This document shows, in pieces, positions 1 to 7,369 of a DNA stretch of 7,515 nt. The notes under the pieces were generated by a model. It searched no databases. It was not told the origin of the DNA and saw only the letters and a program-made list of their open reading frames with translations. A program made the position numbers and the translations under genes. This DNA is from an uncultured Rikenellaceae bacterium (GTDB taxonomy: Bacteria > Bacteroidota > Bacteroidia > Bacteroidales > Rikenellaceae), in the NCBI GenBank assembly GCA_947074135.1, contig CAMTOL010000099.1:1-7515 (forward strand), given 5' to 3'. The stretch's first letter is position 1. Each line of letters starts with the position of its first letter.

Positions 1-53
1 GCATACGAGGTTTCTGAATGTGACTGGAGTTCAGACGTGTGCTCTTCCGATCT
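1..53 (+). other. Illumina P7 / TruSeq read-2 adapter left in the assembly (not genomic)
   Basis: Positions 20-53 read as the complete TruSeq read-2 (multiplexing) adapter, from GTGACTGGAG to CTCTTCCGATCT. Positions 1-9 (GCATACGAG) are the end of the P7 flow-cell sequence. Between them sit two linker bases (GT where the adapter has AT, one mismatch at position 10) and the 8-mer TTCTGAAT at 12-19. From memory this is the P7-strand form of the TruSeq HT index D705. The order P7, index, read-2 primer is exactly that of a library molecule, so this is synthetic sequence joined to genomic DNA at 53/54. The adapter should be trimmed; any start codon called inside it is false. Confidence 0.97.
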
Positions 54-2909
54 AAGGGTACGCAAACAGCTACTCTTAGTGATGTTGATGGTAATTATAC
101 TATTACTGTCCCTTCATCGGCTACACAAAAGATTCTTGTGGTTTCTTATGCGGGTTTGGTTACTACCGAAAAATCTGTTGGTTCTGACAACTCGGTTGTT
201 AATTTTGCGTTAGAAGCTGACGCTCAAAGCATTGAAGAAGTTATCGTGGTTGGATATGGTGTTCAACGTAAAGGTAGTCTTACAGGTGCGATGACTAACA
301 TTAAATCTGACAAACTTAAAGACATCACTACTCCTGCTGTTGAGAATATGCTTAATGGCAAGGTTCCTGGTGTGTTTGTATCTCCAGGTTCTGGTCAACC
401 AGGTGCTAGTGGTACTATTGTGATTCGTGGTAAAACCACTGTCAGTGGTAGTACTGCTCCTCTTTGGGTAGTTGACGGTGTTATCGTTGGTAACAGTGCA
501 GGTACATTGAATCCAGAGGATATCGACAATATGACAGTTCTTAAAGATGCTGCTTCGACTGCAATCTATGGTTCGCAAGGTTCTAATGGTGTTATCATCG
601 TTACTACTAAATCGGCTAAATCTGGTGAGTTGAACATTAATGTATCTGCTAAAGTTGGTGTTACTTCGCTTAGCCGTGGTAATCTTCGCGTTATGGACGG
701 AGCTGAACTTTATGACTATTACAAATCATTCACAAACCAAGAGATGATTAAATTCCCTCGTTGGAACGAAGATTTGCGTAATAGCAACTTCGACTGGTGG
801 GATTTGGCAACTGGAACTGGTGTAGCTCAAGATTACAACGTTTCTATCAGCGGTGGTGGCGATAAAATCTCGACTTACTTCTCTGCTGGTTACTACAACG
901 AAACAGGTGCGGTTAAGGGTTATGACTACGAGAAATTCTCTACTCTTTTCAAAATTGATTACAAACCATTCAAATGGTTGACAATCAAACCAAGAATTAC
1001 AGGTTCGTTAAGAGATATCAAAAACCAACAACGTTCAGTTGGTGCTATGTACTCTATGCTTCCTTGGGATAGCCCTTATGATGAGAATGGCGAACTAGTT
1101 GGACACCGCTCTCCACTATGGGTTAATAGCAATACTACTAACTATATGTATGACTTGCAGTGGAATCACTCATCTTCAATTAGTAAAAATGTCGCAGCAA
1201 ACTTCGATTTCGATATTCGCTTTACTGATTATTTGACATTCAACTCTATCAACTCTTATACTTGGAACGGTTACAATGGTAACTCTTACACAGATCCACG
1301 TTCAAACGGTGGTTCAGGTGTACAAGGTCGTATCTACGAGAGAAATGATAACACAACTCGTCTTTACACTAGCCAAATGTTGAACTTCAACAAAACTTGG
1401 GACAAACATAATGTTTCAGCAGTTTTGGGTTATGAGTATAACAGCTACCACTTCAAATATATTGAGGCTCAAGGTACAGGTTTTGTTCCTGGTTTCAATG
1501 TTTTGGATATCGTTGCTCTTCCTGAGCGCACAAAGGGTGCAATTTCAGAGTCTGCAATGCAATCTGTACTTTTCAGAGGTAACTACTCTTATGACAACCG
1601 TCTTTTGGCTCAAGTTTCGTTCCGTCGTGACGGTGCTTCGAACTTTGGTACAAACGCAAAATATGGTAACTTCTTCTCTGTAAGTTTGGGTTGGAGCATT
1701 GACCGCGAAAAATGGTTTACAGCTAGTTGGGTTGACCAATTGAAAATCCGTGCTTCGTATGGTTCGACAGGTAACCGTCCAAATCAAACATATCCTCAAT
1801 TTGACCTCTATACAATCGGTATGGGAGCAAGTTACAATGGCGTTCCTGGTGCGTTGATTTCGCAAGTAGGTAACCGTGATATGACTTGGGAAACTACTTA
1901 CACTGCTGACTTGGGTATCGACTTCTCTGCTTTCCAAGGTCGTTTGCGTTTCAATATGGACATTTATGACAAAAGCACAAGCGGTCTTCTTTACGCAGTA
2001 CCAGTTTCTGGTATCACTGGTGTAACTTCATTGTGGCAAAATGTTGGTGAGGTTAACAACAAGGGTATCGAGGTTGCTATTGGTGGTGACATCATTCGCA
2101 CTAAAGATTGGACTTGGAGTCTTGACTTCAACATCGGTCACAACAAAAACAAAGTTGTATCGCTTTACAAAGATAGAGATCAAATGATTATTAGCGATGG
2201 TTCTGGCATTGCAGGTTCGGCAGGTAAATTGCTTAAACCGGGTATGGATGCTGACACTTGGTATATCCGCGAATGGGCTGGTGTAAACTCTGAAACTGGT
2301 GCTCCTGAGTGGTATAAAACTGTTACTAACGCTGATGGTACTACTTCTCGTGAAAAAACTTCTGTTTACGCTCAAGCTGACGAGGTAACTCTTGGTAAAT
2401 TTACTCCAGACGTTTATGGTGGTTTCTCTACTGGTCTATCTTGGAAAAACCTATCTCTTGATGCGGTATTTGGCTACTCAATCGGTGGTACAATCTACAA
2501 CTACAGCCGTGCAGAATATGACTCAGACGGTGCTTACACTGACCGTAACCAAATGTCACTATCTTCAGGTAAAGGTTGGAGCCGTTGGGAAAAACCAGGC
2601 GATATCGCTACTCACCCACTTGCAAGCTATAACAATAGCTCAAACTCAAACAAAGCATCTTCTCGTTACATCGAGGATGGTAGCTATCTAAAACTTCGTA
2701 GTTTGACACTAGCTTACAATATTGCTCTTCCAAAAGCGCATATCAAGAATATGAGAGTATATCTTTCTGGTGAGAACTTGTTCACTATTACTAACTACTC
2801 TGGCGTTGACCCTGAAATTCCTGCAAACGACGGTGTTATCTCAGGTGTAACTGTAACTCCTTATCCATCTGCACGTAAATTTATGTTGGGTGTTAACTTT
2901 ACATTCTAA
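54..2909 (+). CDS. SusC/RagA-family TonB-dependent outer-membrane transporter, 5'-truncated
   Basis: This is the barrel partner of a SusCD nutrient importer. It sits in the outer membrane and takes up substrate, usually glycans, using TonB-ExbBD energy. Residue numbers count from the GTG at 39, whose first five codons are adapter-derived. Residues 6 to about 58 (KGTQTATLSDVDGNYTI...) are the end of a carboxypeptidase-D-regulatory-like domain. EEVIVVGYG at 66-74 is the conserved segment before the plug, near the TonB box. The plug follows, with VVDGV at 144-148. Residues 161-191 match the SusC/RagA signature (VLKDAASTAIYGS, then NGVIIVTTK). The remainder is a beta-barrel ending in LGVNFTF, with the terminal Phe expected for BAM recognition. 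The frame is open throughout. By comparison with roughly 1000-residue relatives, the signal peptide and the domain start, perhaps 50-65 residues, are missing. The susD homologue lies 24 bases downstream. Arg codons are mostly CGT and Gly codons mostly GGT, suggesting high expression. The substrate cannot be inferred. Confidence 0.96.
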   Translation, partial: KGTQTATLSDVDGNYTITVPSSATQKILVVSYAGLVTTEKSVGSDNSVVNFALEADAQSIEEVIVVGYGVQRKGSLTGAMTNIKSDKLKDITTPAVENMLNGKVPGVFVSPGSGQPGASGTIVIRGKTTVSGSTAPLWVVDGVIVGNSAGTLNPEDIDNMTVLKDAASTAIYGSQGSNGVIIVTTKSAKSGELNINVSAKVGVTSLSRGNLRVMDGAELYDYYKSFTNQEMIKFPRWNEDLRNSNFDWWDLATGTGVAQDYNVSISGGGDKISTYFSAGYYNETGAVKGYDYEKFSTLFKIDYKPFKWLTIKPRITGSLRDIKNQQRSVGAMYSMLPWDSPYDENGELVGHRSPLWVNSNTTNYMYDLQWNHSSSISKNVAANFDFDIRFTDYLTFNSINSYTWNGYNGNSYTDPRSNGGSGVQGRIYERNDNTTRLYTSQMLNFNKTWDKHNVSAVLGYEYNSYHFKYIEAQGTGFVPGFNVLDIVALPERTKGAISESAMQSVLFRGNYSYDNRLLAQVSFRRDGASNFGTNAKYGNFFSVSLGWSIDREKWFTASWVDQLKIRASYGSTGNRPNQTYPQFDLYTIGMGASYNGVPGALISQVGNRDMTWETTYTADLGIDFSAFQGRLRFNMDIYDKSTSGLLYAVPVSGITGVTSLWQNVGEVNNKGIEVAIGGDIIRTKDWTWSLDFNIGHNKNKVVSLYKDRDQMIISDGSGIAGSAGKLLKPGMDADTWYIREWAGVNSETGAPEWYKTVTNADGTTSREKTSVYAQADEVTLGKFTPDVYGGFSTGLSWKNLSLDAVFGYSIGGTIYNYSRAEYDSDGAYTDRNQMSLSSGKGWSRWEKPGDIATHPLASYNNSSNSNKASSRYIEDGSYLKLRSLTLAYNIALPKAHIKNMRVYLSGENLFTITNYSGVDPEIPANDGVISGVTVTPYPSARKFMLGVNFTF

Positions 2910-2933
2910 TCAAAAAAGTAAATTAAACAGAAA

Positions 2934-4703
2934 ATGAAAAAAATATCAATATATTGTTTATCGTTAGCAGCTTGCCTATCATTGGCAGCTTGTAACATTG
3001 ATCGTGCTCCTAAGGGGTCAATGTCATCTGACGATATTAAAGCAGAACCAGAAGCTCTTTTGGAATACACTCTAAATGGTTCTTATGGTCAAATGAAAGC
3101 GTGGTCTGATGTAATGCACCGTTGCGGCGAGTACGCTGGTGATAATATGATGATTCGTGGTACTTCTACCGATGCGTTTTATGAGTTTATCTCTTACTCT
3201 CGTACTCCAAACAACTATCGTTTGAACTCATTCTGGAATAATAGCTACAAAGCGATTGCTCAAACTTCGAACGTTATCAATATGATTCCTGAGAATGGAG
3301 CTAAAGCAGAGGTTTTGAACTCACTTGGGGAGTGTTACTTCCTTCGTGGTTTGAACTACTTCTACCTAGTACGTGCTTATGGTCGCCCATTCTACGACAA
3401 TCCTGATCGTCCAAATGGTGGACTACCTGTAATCAACGGTACTCCAGAGGATATGTTTAACCTATCGTTCCCTGATCGTTCGACAGTGCGCGAAACTTTT
3501 GCTCAAGCTACAGGTGACTTGCGTAAAGCTGCTGATTTGATGACAGTTAAAAAAGGTCCTGCCTTTGCTTCGAAAGAGACTGCTTATGCACTTCTATCTA
3601 AGGTATATCTATTTATGAGTGGTACTTACGATAGCCCTAATACTAACTATGCTGACTCTGCTATCTACTATGCTAATGAGGTAATCAACTCTGGTCGTTA
3701 TTCACTTCTTGGTCGTGAAGACTTTATGAAGTACAATACAATGAGACCAGAAAACAACAAAGAGTCTATCTTCGTTATCAAACGTGTAGCTTCAGAATTC
3801 TCTGGTTATGATCACTACTACGGTATCGGTGGTATGTATGGTGTAATCGGCGGTATGGGCTGGGGTGAAATGTACGCAAGTGCTAAATATATCGACCTGC
3901 TAAACGAAACTGGACGCAACAACTGGCGCAAAAACCAAATCGTTGATGCTCGTGCAGCGTTTATCAATCCTCAATACCAAACTACTAACAAAATGGTATT
4001 CCGCTTTATCTATGACGTATATAACGCAAATGGGGAACAAACAAACTTCAACTATGCTCAATACGCTCTAAATGTTAATTCGGATGGAGAAGTAATAATT
4101 AATGCTGACGGTTCTGCAACTTGCGTTGATGCAAATGAGGTAGAGTATAAGCTTACTCCAGTAGATGCAGCTCAAGAGATCTACTCAATTTCGTATAAAT
4201 CAGATAACTCACCATCTGCAAAAGTTTACGAAGGTGTATTTGACTTTGAAATGAAGTTAAACCGTGTTTACCCTATGTTCTACATCGAGAAATGTTCACT
4301 CGAAGGCGAAACCTCACACCTGCACTCTCCAGTTGTTTCACGCCTAGCTGAAATTTATTTGAACCGTGCTGAGGCTTATGCTAAAAAAGGTATGTATGGC
4401 GAGGCTTTGGCTGACTTGAACCTAATCCGTGAGCGTTCACTTCCAGGCGAAGGTTACTCTTCGCTCAACGCAACTAATGCTCACACTCTTATCGACAAAG
4501 AGCGTCAATTGGAGTTGGCTTACCAAGCAGAACGTAGCTACGATGTATATCGTAACGGTGATGTCCTTACCCGTATGTATCCAGGTCCTCACAATGCTAT
4601 GGAGATCATTCAACCAACTGACTACCGTACAATCTACTTTATTCCTCAAGATGCGATTAACTCGTATCCAGGTACTTTGACTCAAAACCCAACTTCGAAC
4701 TAA
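2934..4703 (+). CDS. SusD/RagB-family surface lipoprotein, substrate-binding partner of the adjacent SusC
   Basis: SusD-like lipoproteins cap the extracellular face of their SusC barrel and bind the incoming ligand. The 589-residue protein is complete and of usual family length. MKK plus a hydrophobic stretch leads to a lipobox L17-A18-A19-C20, so Cys20 should be lipidated, and this fixes the ATG at 2934. The N-terminal SusD-like part has the helix beginning W101-N-N-S-Y (to about 118), then FLRGLNYFYLVRAYGRP at 136-152 and GGLPVI at 162-167, all familiar SusD signatures of the TPR-like helical scaffold. The C-terminal SusD/RagB part has RLAEIYLNRAEAY at 470-482, the ERQLELAYQAERSYDVYR block starting at 523, and the closing IPQ...LTQNP pattern. 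It follows susC by 24 A-rich bases without a Shine-Dalgarno sequence, as is usual in Bacteroidota, and is surely co-transcribed. A terminator follows about 110 bases after the stop. Insert residues around 360-430 are less recognisable, and ligand contacts cannot be read from sequence. Confidence 0.96.
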   Translation: MKKISIYCLSLAACLSLAACNIDRAPKGSMSSDDIKAEPEALLEYTLNGSYGQMKAWSDVMHRCGEYAGDNMMIRGTSTDAFYEFISYSRTPNNYRLNSFWNNSYKAIAQTSNVINMIPENGAKAEVLNSLGECYFLRGLNYFYLVRAYGRPFYDNPDRPNGGLPVINGTPEDMFNLSFPDRSTVRETFAQATGDLRKAADLMTVKKGPAFASKETAYALLSKVYLFMSGTYDSPNTNYADSAIYYANEVINSGRYSLLGREDFMKYNTMRPENNKESIFVIKRVASEFSGYDHYYGIGGMYGVIGGMGWGEMYASAKYIDLLNETGRNNWRKNQIVDARAAFINPQYQTTNKMVFRFIYDVYNANGEQTNFNYAQYALNVNSDGEVIINADGSATCVDANEVEYKLTPVDAAQEIYSISYKSDNSPSAKVYEGVFDFEMKLNRVYPMFYIEKCSLEGETSHLHSPVVSRLAEIYLNRAEAYAKKGMYGEALADLNLIRERSLPGEGYSSLNATNAHTLIDKERQLELAYQAERSYDVYRNGDVLTRMYPGPHNAMEIIQPTDYRTIYFIPQDAINSYPGTLTQNPTSN

Positions 4704-4727
4704 TTTTCGAAATTGAATTTTGAACAA

Positions 4728-4766
4728 CAGTGCGGCAGCACAAAAGACAACATAGTTGCCGCACTG
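4728..4766 (+). other. Perfect 10-bp inverted repeat (RNA hairpin) in the susD 3' untranslated region
   Basis: CAGTGCGGCA at 4728-4737 is the exact reverse complement of TGCCGCACTG at 4757-4766. Two more pairs (one G-U, one C-G) are possible inside, leaving a loop of about 15 bases. The stem is GC-rich in an otherwise AT-rich spacer. No T-run follows, so it is not a standard intrinsic terminator. It could stabilise the 3' end of the susCD transcript, act as a processing site, or be the first half of a two-hairpin termination region with the hairpin at 4815-4844. The structure is seen directly; the role is inferred. Confidence 0.6.
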
Positions 4767-4814
4767 AAACATAAATCAGATTAAGATTTGTTGTATTTTA
4801 GAAATCTGACCACT

Positions 4815-4851
4815 GAGGCTCTCCAATCGTTCCCGGAGAGCCTCTTTTTTT
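4815..4851 (+). terminator. Rho-independent terminator of the susCD transcript
   Basis: GAGGCTCTCC at 4815-4824 pairs perfectly with GGAGAGCCTC at 4835-4844 across a 10-base loop. Seven T residues follow at 4845-4851. A strong GC-rich stem followed immediately by a U-tract on the + strand is the classic intrinsic terminator. It lies about 110 bases after the susD stop and ahead of the XRE-cupin gene, so it separates the two transcription units. Confidence 0.92.
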
Positions 4852-4852
4852 G

Positions 4853-4913
4853 TTTATTATAATAAAATTTTTCGTAATTGTATTAGTGTTTATAAAAAAT
4901 ATTACTAATTTTA
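4853..4913 (+). promoter_or_regulatory. Candidate promoter/operator region of the XRE-cupin and ligase operon
   Basis: After the terminator, 4853-4866 forms a 14-bp perfect palindrome (TTTATTA/TAATAAA). A second inverted pair, ATTAGT at 4882-4887 and ACTAAT at 4904-4909, has arm centres about 22 bp apart, two helical turns. TAATTTTA at 4906-4913 differs from the Bacteroidota -7 consensus TAnnTTTG at the last base and overlaps the right arm. No good -33 TTTG lies at the expected 19-21 bp; the nearest TTG (4878-4880) is 25 bp away. A promoter must lie between 4851 and 4939 if the terminator is efficient, but the exact elements are uncertain because AT-rich DNA yields such matches by chance. Confidence 0.27.
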
Positions 4914-4938
4914 CCACGATACTCTAAATCTTATAGTT

Positions 4939-5493
4939 ATGAATGACCAGATTGAACAGATTGCTGAACGCCTTAGAGGGCTACGTGAGATTCTGGAGCT
5001 GACGCCAGAACAAATCGCCGAAGAGTGCCAAATTCCGCTCGAACAATATCTCGATATGGAAAGTGGGGCGAAAGATATTTCGGTTGCCATACTGCAAACT
5101 ATTGCTAGAAAATACCATATCGCACTTGATGTGCTAATGTTTGGCGAAGAACCTAGAATGAGTAGCTACTTTCTTACTCGCCGAGGAACTGGAGTTTCGG
5201 TAGAACGCTCAGCTGCTTATAGCTACGAATCGCTTGCTTCAGGATTCAAAGATAGAATCGTTGACCCTTTTATTGTTACAATTGAACCTAAAACAGACGA
5301 TAAACCACTCATACTCAATACACATAAAGGGCAAGAATTTAACCTTGTGTTAGAGGGGAGATTGATGCTCCAAATACATGGTAAACAGTTAGTGCTCAAT
5401 GTTGGAGATAGCATCTATTTTGATTCACTCTTACCGCACGCAATTAGTGCTTTGGACGGCAATCCAGTGAAATTATTTGCCATAATTATGTAG
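4939..5493 (+). CDS. XRE-family helix-turn-helix regulator with C-terminal cupin sensor domain
   Basis: A 184-residue predicted cytoplasmic transcription factor. Residues about 8-66 form an XRE/Cro-type helix-turn-helix (LRGLREILELTPEQIAEECQ, then a second helix region through residue 57). After a linker, residues about 108-183 form a small cupin barrel. It shows the H129-x-x-x-E133 and G140 pattern of cupin motif 1 and the G156-D157...P166-H167 pattern of motif 2. Only part of the metal-ligand set of enzymatic cupins is present, which fits a ligand-binding sensor better than an enzyme. The ATG at 4939 is chosen because any later start would cut the DNA-binding domain. No signal peptide or membrane segment is visible. 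The acyl-CoA ligase begins 32 bases after the stop in the same direction. This suggests that the protein controls that operon, perhaps in response to the acid or its CoA ester, and possibly its own promoter. The ligand and the sign of regulation are unknown. Confidence 0.92.
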   Translation: MNDQIEQIAERLRGLREILELTPEQIAEECQIPLEQYLDMESGAKDISVAILQTIARKYHIALDVLMFGEEPRMSSYFLTRRGTGVSVERSAAYSYESLASGFKDRIVDPFIVTIEPKTDDKPLILNTHKGQEFNLVLEGRLMLQIHGKQLVLNVGDSIYFDSLLPHAISALDGNPVKLFAIIM

Positions 5494-5525
5494 TTAACTG
5501 GCATTATTGCCCTGACAAAAGAGAT

Positions 5526-7178
5526 ATGTTAGATAGATTCCTAAAACAGACAAAATTTACCTCGCAAGAGGATTTTATAGCAAATCTTAAGATAACAGTG
5601 CCAACTAATTTTAATTTCGGCTACGATGTGGTCGATTATTGGGCTGAAAAAGAACCAAACAAAAATGCGCTGCTCTGGACAAACGACAAAGGGGAGTCTA
5701 TTCAATTCACTTATGCCGACTTAAAAGAAAAAACCGATAAAACAGCCTCCTATTTTGCAAGTCTTGGTATTGGATATGGAGATATGGTGATGCTGATTCT
5801 AAAACGCAGATATGAATTCTGGTTCTCCATTATTGCACTTCATAAACTTGGTGCTGTGGCTATCCCTGCAACTCACTTGCTGACCAAAAAAGATATAGTC
5901 TATCGTTGCCAAGCAGCAGATATTAAGATGATTGTATCGGTTGGCGACGACGAAATTGTGAAGCACATTAAAGATGCGATGCCAGATTCGCCTTCAGTCG
6001 AAAAATTAGTTTCGATTGACTCTCAAGATGTCGAAGGCTTCGATAATTTCCAAACTGGCATCGAAAACGCTGCGCAGTTCGAAAGACCTATAAGGAAGAA
6101 CGATAATAGCGATATCTCGCTGATGTATTTCACATCGGGAACAACTGGAAATCCCAAAATGGTGGCGCACGATTTTACATACCCTCTTGGACATATTGTT
6201 ACTGCCTCCTATTGGCATAATGTCGATGAGTCGAGCCTACACCTAACCATTGCTGATACTGGCTGGGGAAAGGCAGTCTGGGGTAAATTGTATGGACAGA
6301 TGATAGCTGGAGCAAATATCTTTGTTTATGACCACGAGAAGTTTACACCTGCTGATATGTTAGCAATGATTGAAAAGTATCGAATCACATCGCTCTGTTG
6401 CCCCCCAACTATATATCGTTTTATGATTAAGGAGGATATCTCGAGATATGATTTAAGTTCGCTGAAATACTGTACAACGGCTGGAGAGGCACTTAATCAC
6501 TCCGTTTACGAAACATTTAAGAAGATAACAGGGATTAGATTGATGGAGGGCTTTGGGCAGACAGAAACAACACTCACGCTTGCCACTTTCCCTTGGATGA
6601 AACCAAAACCCGGCAGTATGGGGGTGCCTAACCCTCAATATAATATTGACTTGTTGACACCGGACGGCAGATGCGCTGAAGATGGAGAGCAAGGAGAGAT
6701 AATAATTCGCACTGTCAAAGGTGAAAATTTGGGGCTTTTTAAAGAGTATTATAGAGCTGAAGAGCTGACCCACGAAGCTTGGCACGATGGCATTTATTAT
6801 ACTGGTGATGTGGCTTGGCGAGATGACGATGGTTATTATTGGTTTGTGGGCAGAGCCGACGATGTAATAAAGAGTTCGGGATATAGAATTGGACCTTTTG
6901 AGGTTGAGAGTGCACTAATGACTCACCCTGCAGTTGTAGAGTGCGCCATTACAGGAGTTCCAGACGAGGTTCGAGGTCAAGTTGTTAAGGCAACTGTGGT
7001 TCTTGGAGCTGCTTACAAAAACGATGATAAGGAGTTGCTTAAGAAAGAGTTGCAACGTCACGTTAAAGAGGTTACGGCTCCTTATAAGTATCCTAGAGTT
7101 GTGGAGTTTGTCGATGAGTTACCAAAGACAATTAGTGGTAAAATTCGCAGAGTCGAGATTCGAGATCAAGATAAGTAG
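5526..7178 (+). CDS. AMP-forming acyl-CoA synthetase, MACS (medium-chain/acetyl-CoA synthetase-like) type
   Basis: This enzyme should activate a carboxylic acid with ATP to an acyl-adenylate and then transfer the acyl group to CoA in the cytoplasm. The 550 residues are full length for the ANL adenylate-forming superfamily. Core motifs in order: the P-loop YFTSGTTGNPK at 201-211; DTGWGKAVWGK at 244-254; GFGQTE at 342-347; YTGD at 425-428 with the ribose-binding Asp428; the hinge stretch GRADDVIKSSGYRIGPFEVE at 442-461; and PKTISGKIRR at 533-542 with the catalytic Lys539. The DTGW and SSGYRIGPFEVES segments resemble ACSM/MACS enzymes more than long-chain ligases or true acetyl-CoA synthetases, which are longer. 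The start at 5526 is supported by a family-like N-terminus. Plausible substrates are short, branched-chain or aromatic acids, but the acid pocket cannot be read reliably. The gene follows the XRE-cupin regulator by 32 bases and is probably in its operon. Arg codons are mainly AGA/CGA, unlike susCD. No convincing terminator follows. Confidence 0.94.
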   Translation: MLDRFLKQTKFTSQEDFIANLKITVPTNFNFGYDVVDYWAEKEPNKNALLWTNDKGESIQFTYADLKEKTDKTASYFASLGIGYGDMVMLILKRRYEFWFSIIALHKLGAVAIPATHLLTKKDIVYRCQAADIKMIVSVGDDEIVKHIKDAMPDSPSVEKLVSIDSQDVEGFDNFQTGIENAAQFERPIRKNDNSDISLMYFTSGTTGNPKMVAHDFTYPLGHIVTASYWHNVDESSLHLTIADTGWGKAVWGKLYGQMIAGANIFVYDHEKFTPADMLAMIEKYRITSLCCPPTIYRFMIKEDISRYDLSSLKYCTTAGEALNHSVYETFKKITGIRLMEGFGQTETTLTLATFPWMKPKPGSMGVPNPQYNIDLLTPDGRCAEDGEQGEIIIRTVKGENLGLFKEYYRAEELTHEAWHDGIYYTGDVAWRDDDGYYWFVGRADDVIKSSGYRIGPFEVESALMTHPAVVECAITGVPDEVRGQVVKATVVLGAAYKNDDKELLKKELQRHVKEVTAPYKYPRVVEFVDELPKTISGKIRRVEIRDQDK

Positions 7179-7245
7179 AATATAATATTGTGATTATCAG
7201 CTCCTGTAAATAATTCTTCTGAATAGTTATTGAAGATAAGTTTTT

Positions 7246-7272
7246 GATAATTACAATTCAATTATAATTATC
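7246..7272. repeat. 27-bp AT-rich near-palindrome downstream of the ligase
   Basis: Arms 7246-7258 (GATAATTACAATT) and 7260-7272 (AATTATAATTATC) are reverse complements at 12 of 13 positions, the mismatch being C7254 against A7264, around a single central C. The near-continuous dyad fits a protein-binding operator site better than an RNA hairpin, because a one-base loop cannot form without opening pairs and the stem has only one G-C pair. A weak terminator role is possible but no strong T-run follows immediately. Some of this could be chance in AT-rich DNA. Confidence 0.4.
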
Positions 7273-7369
7273 GATATCTTTTGAAAAAGTGAGCGGATAT
7301 AAATATATTTTACTCAACTTTTCTTATTCAATTTTATTTAGAAATATCGCTGTGTTTAGAACTTTTGCA

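Noticed and set aside
39..53. GTG at 39 as the real start codon of the SusC gene.
   Set aside because: It lies inside the sequencing adapter. The first genomic codon is at 54, and the true start is missing from the contig.
1545..1937. A 130-residue minus-strand frame opposite susC, and similar long frames opposite susC, susD and the ligase.
   Set aside because: Each lies wholly inside a well-supported gene with clear domain motifs. Their translations are low-complexity Ser/Thr/Arg-rich strings typical of antisense shadows of biased coding sequence.
7215..7245. Possible ligase terminator: a 5-bp stem (TCTTC at 7215-7219, GAAGA at 7232-7236) followed by a short T-run at 7241-7245.
   Set aside because: The stem is too short and AT-rich with a 12-base loop, and the T-run is offset. 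It is not distinguishable from chance.
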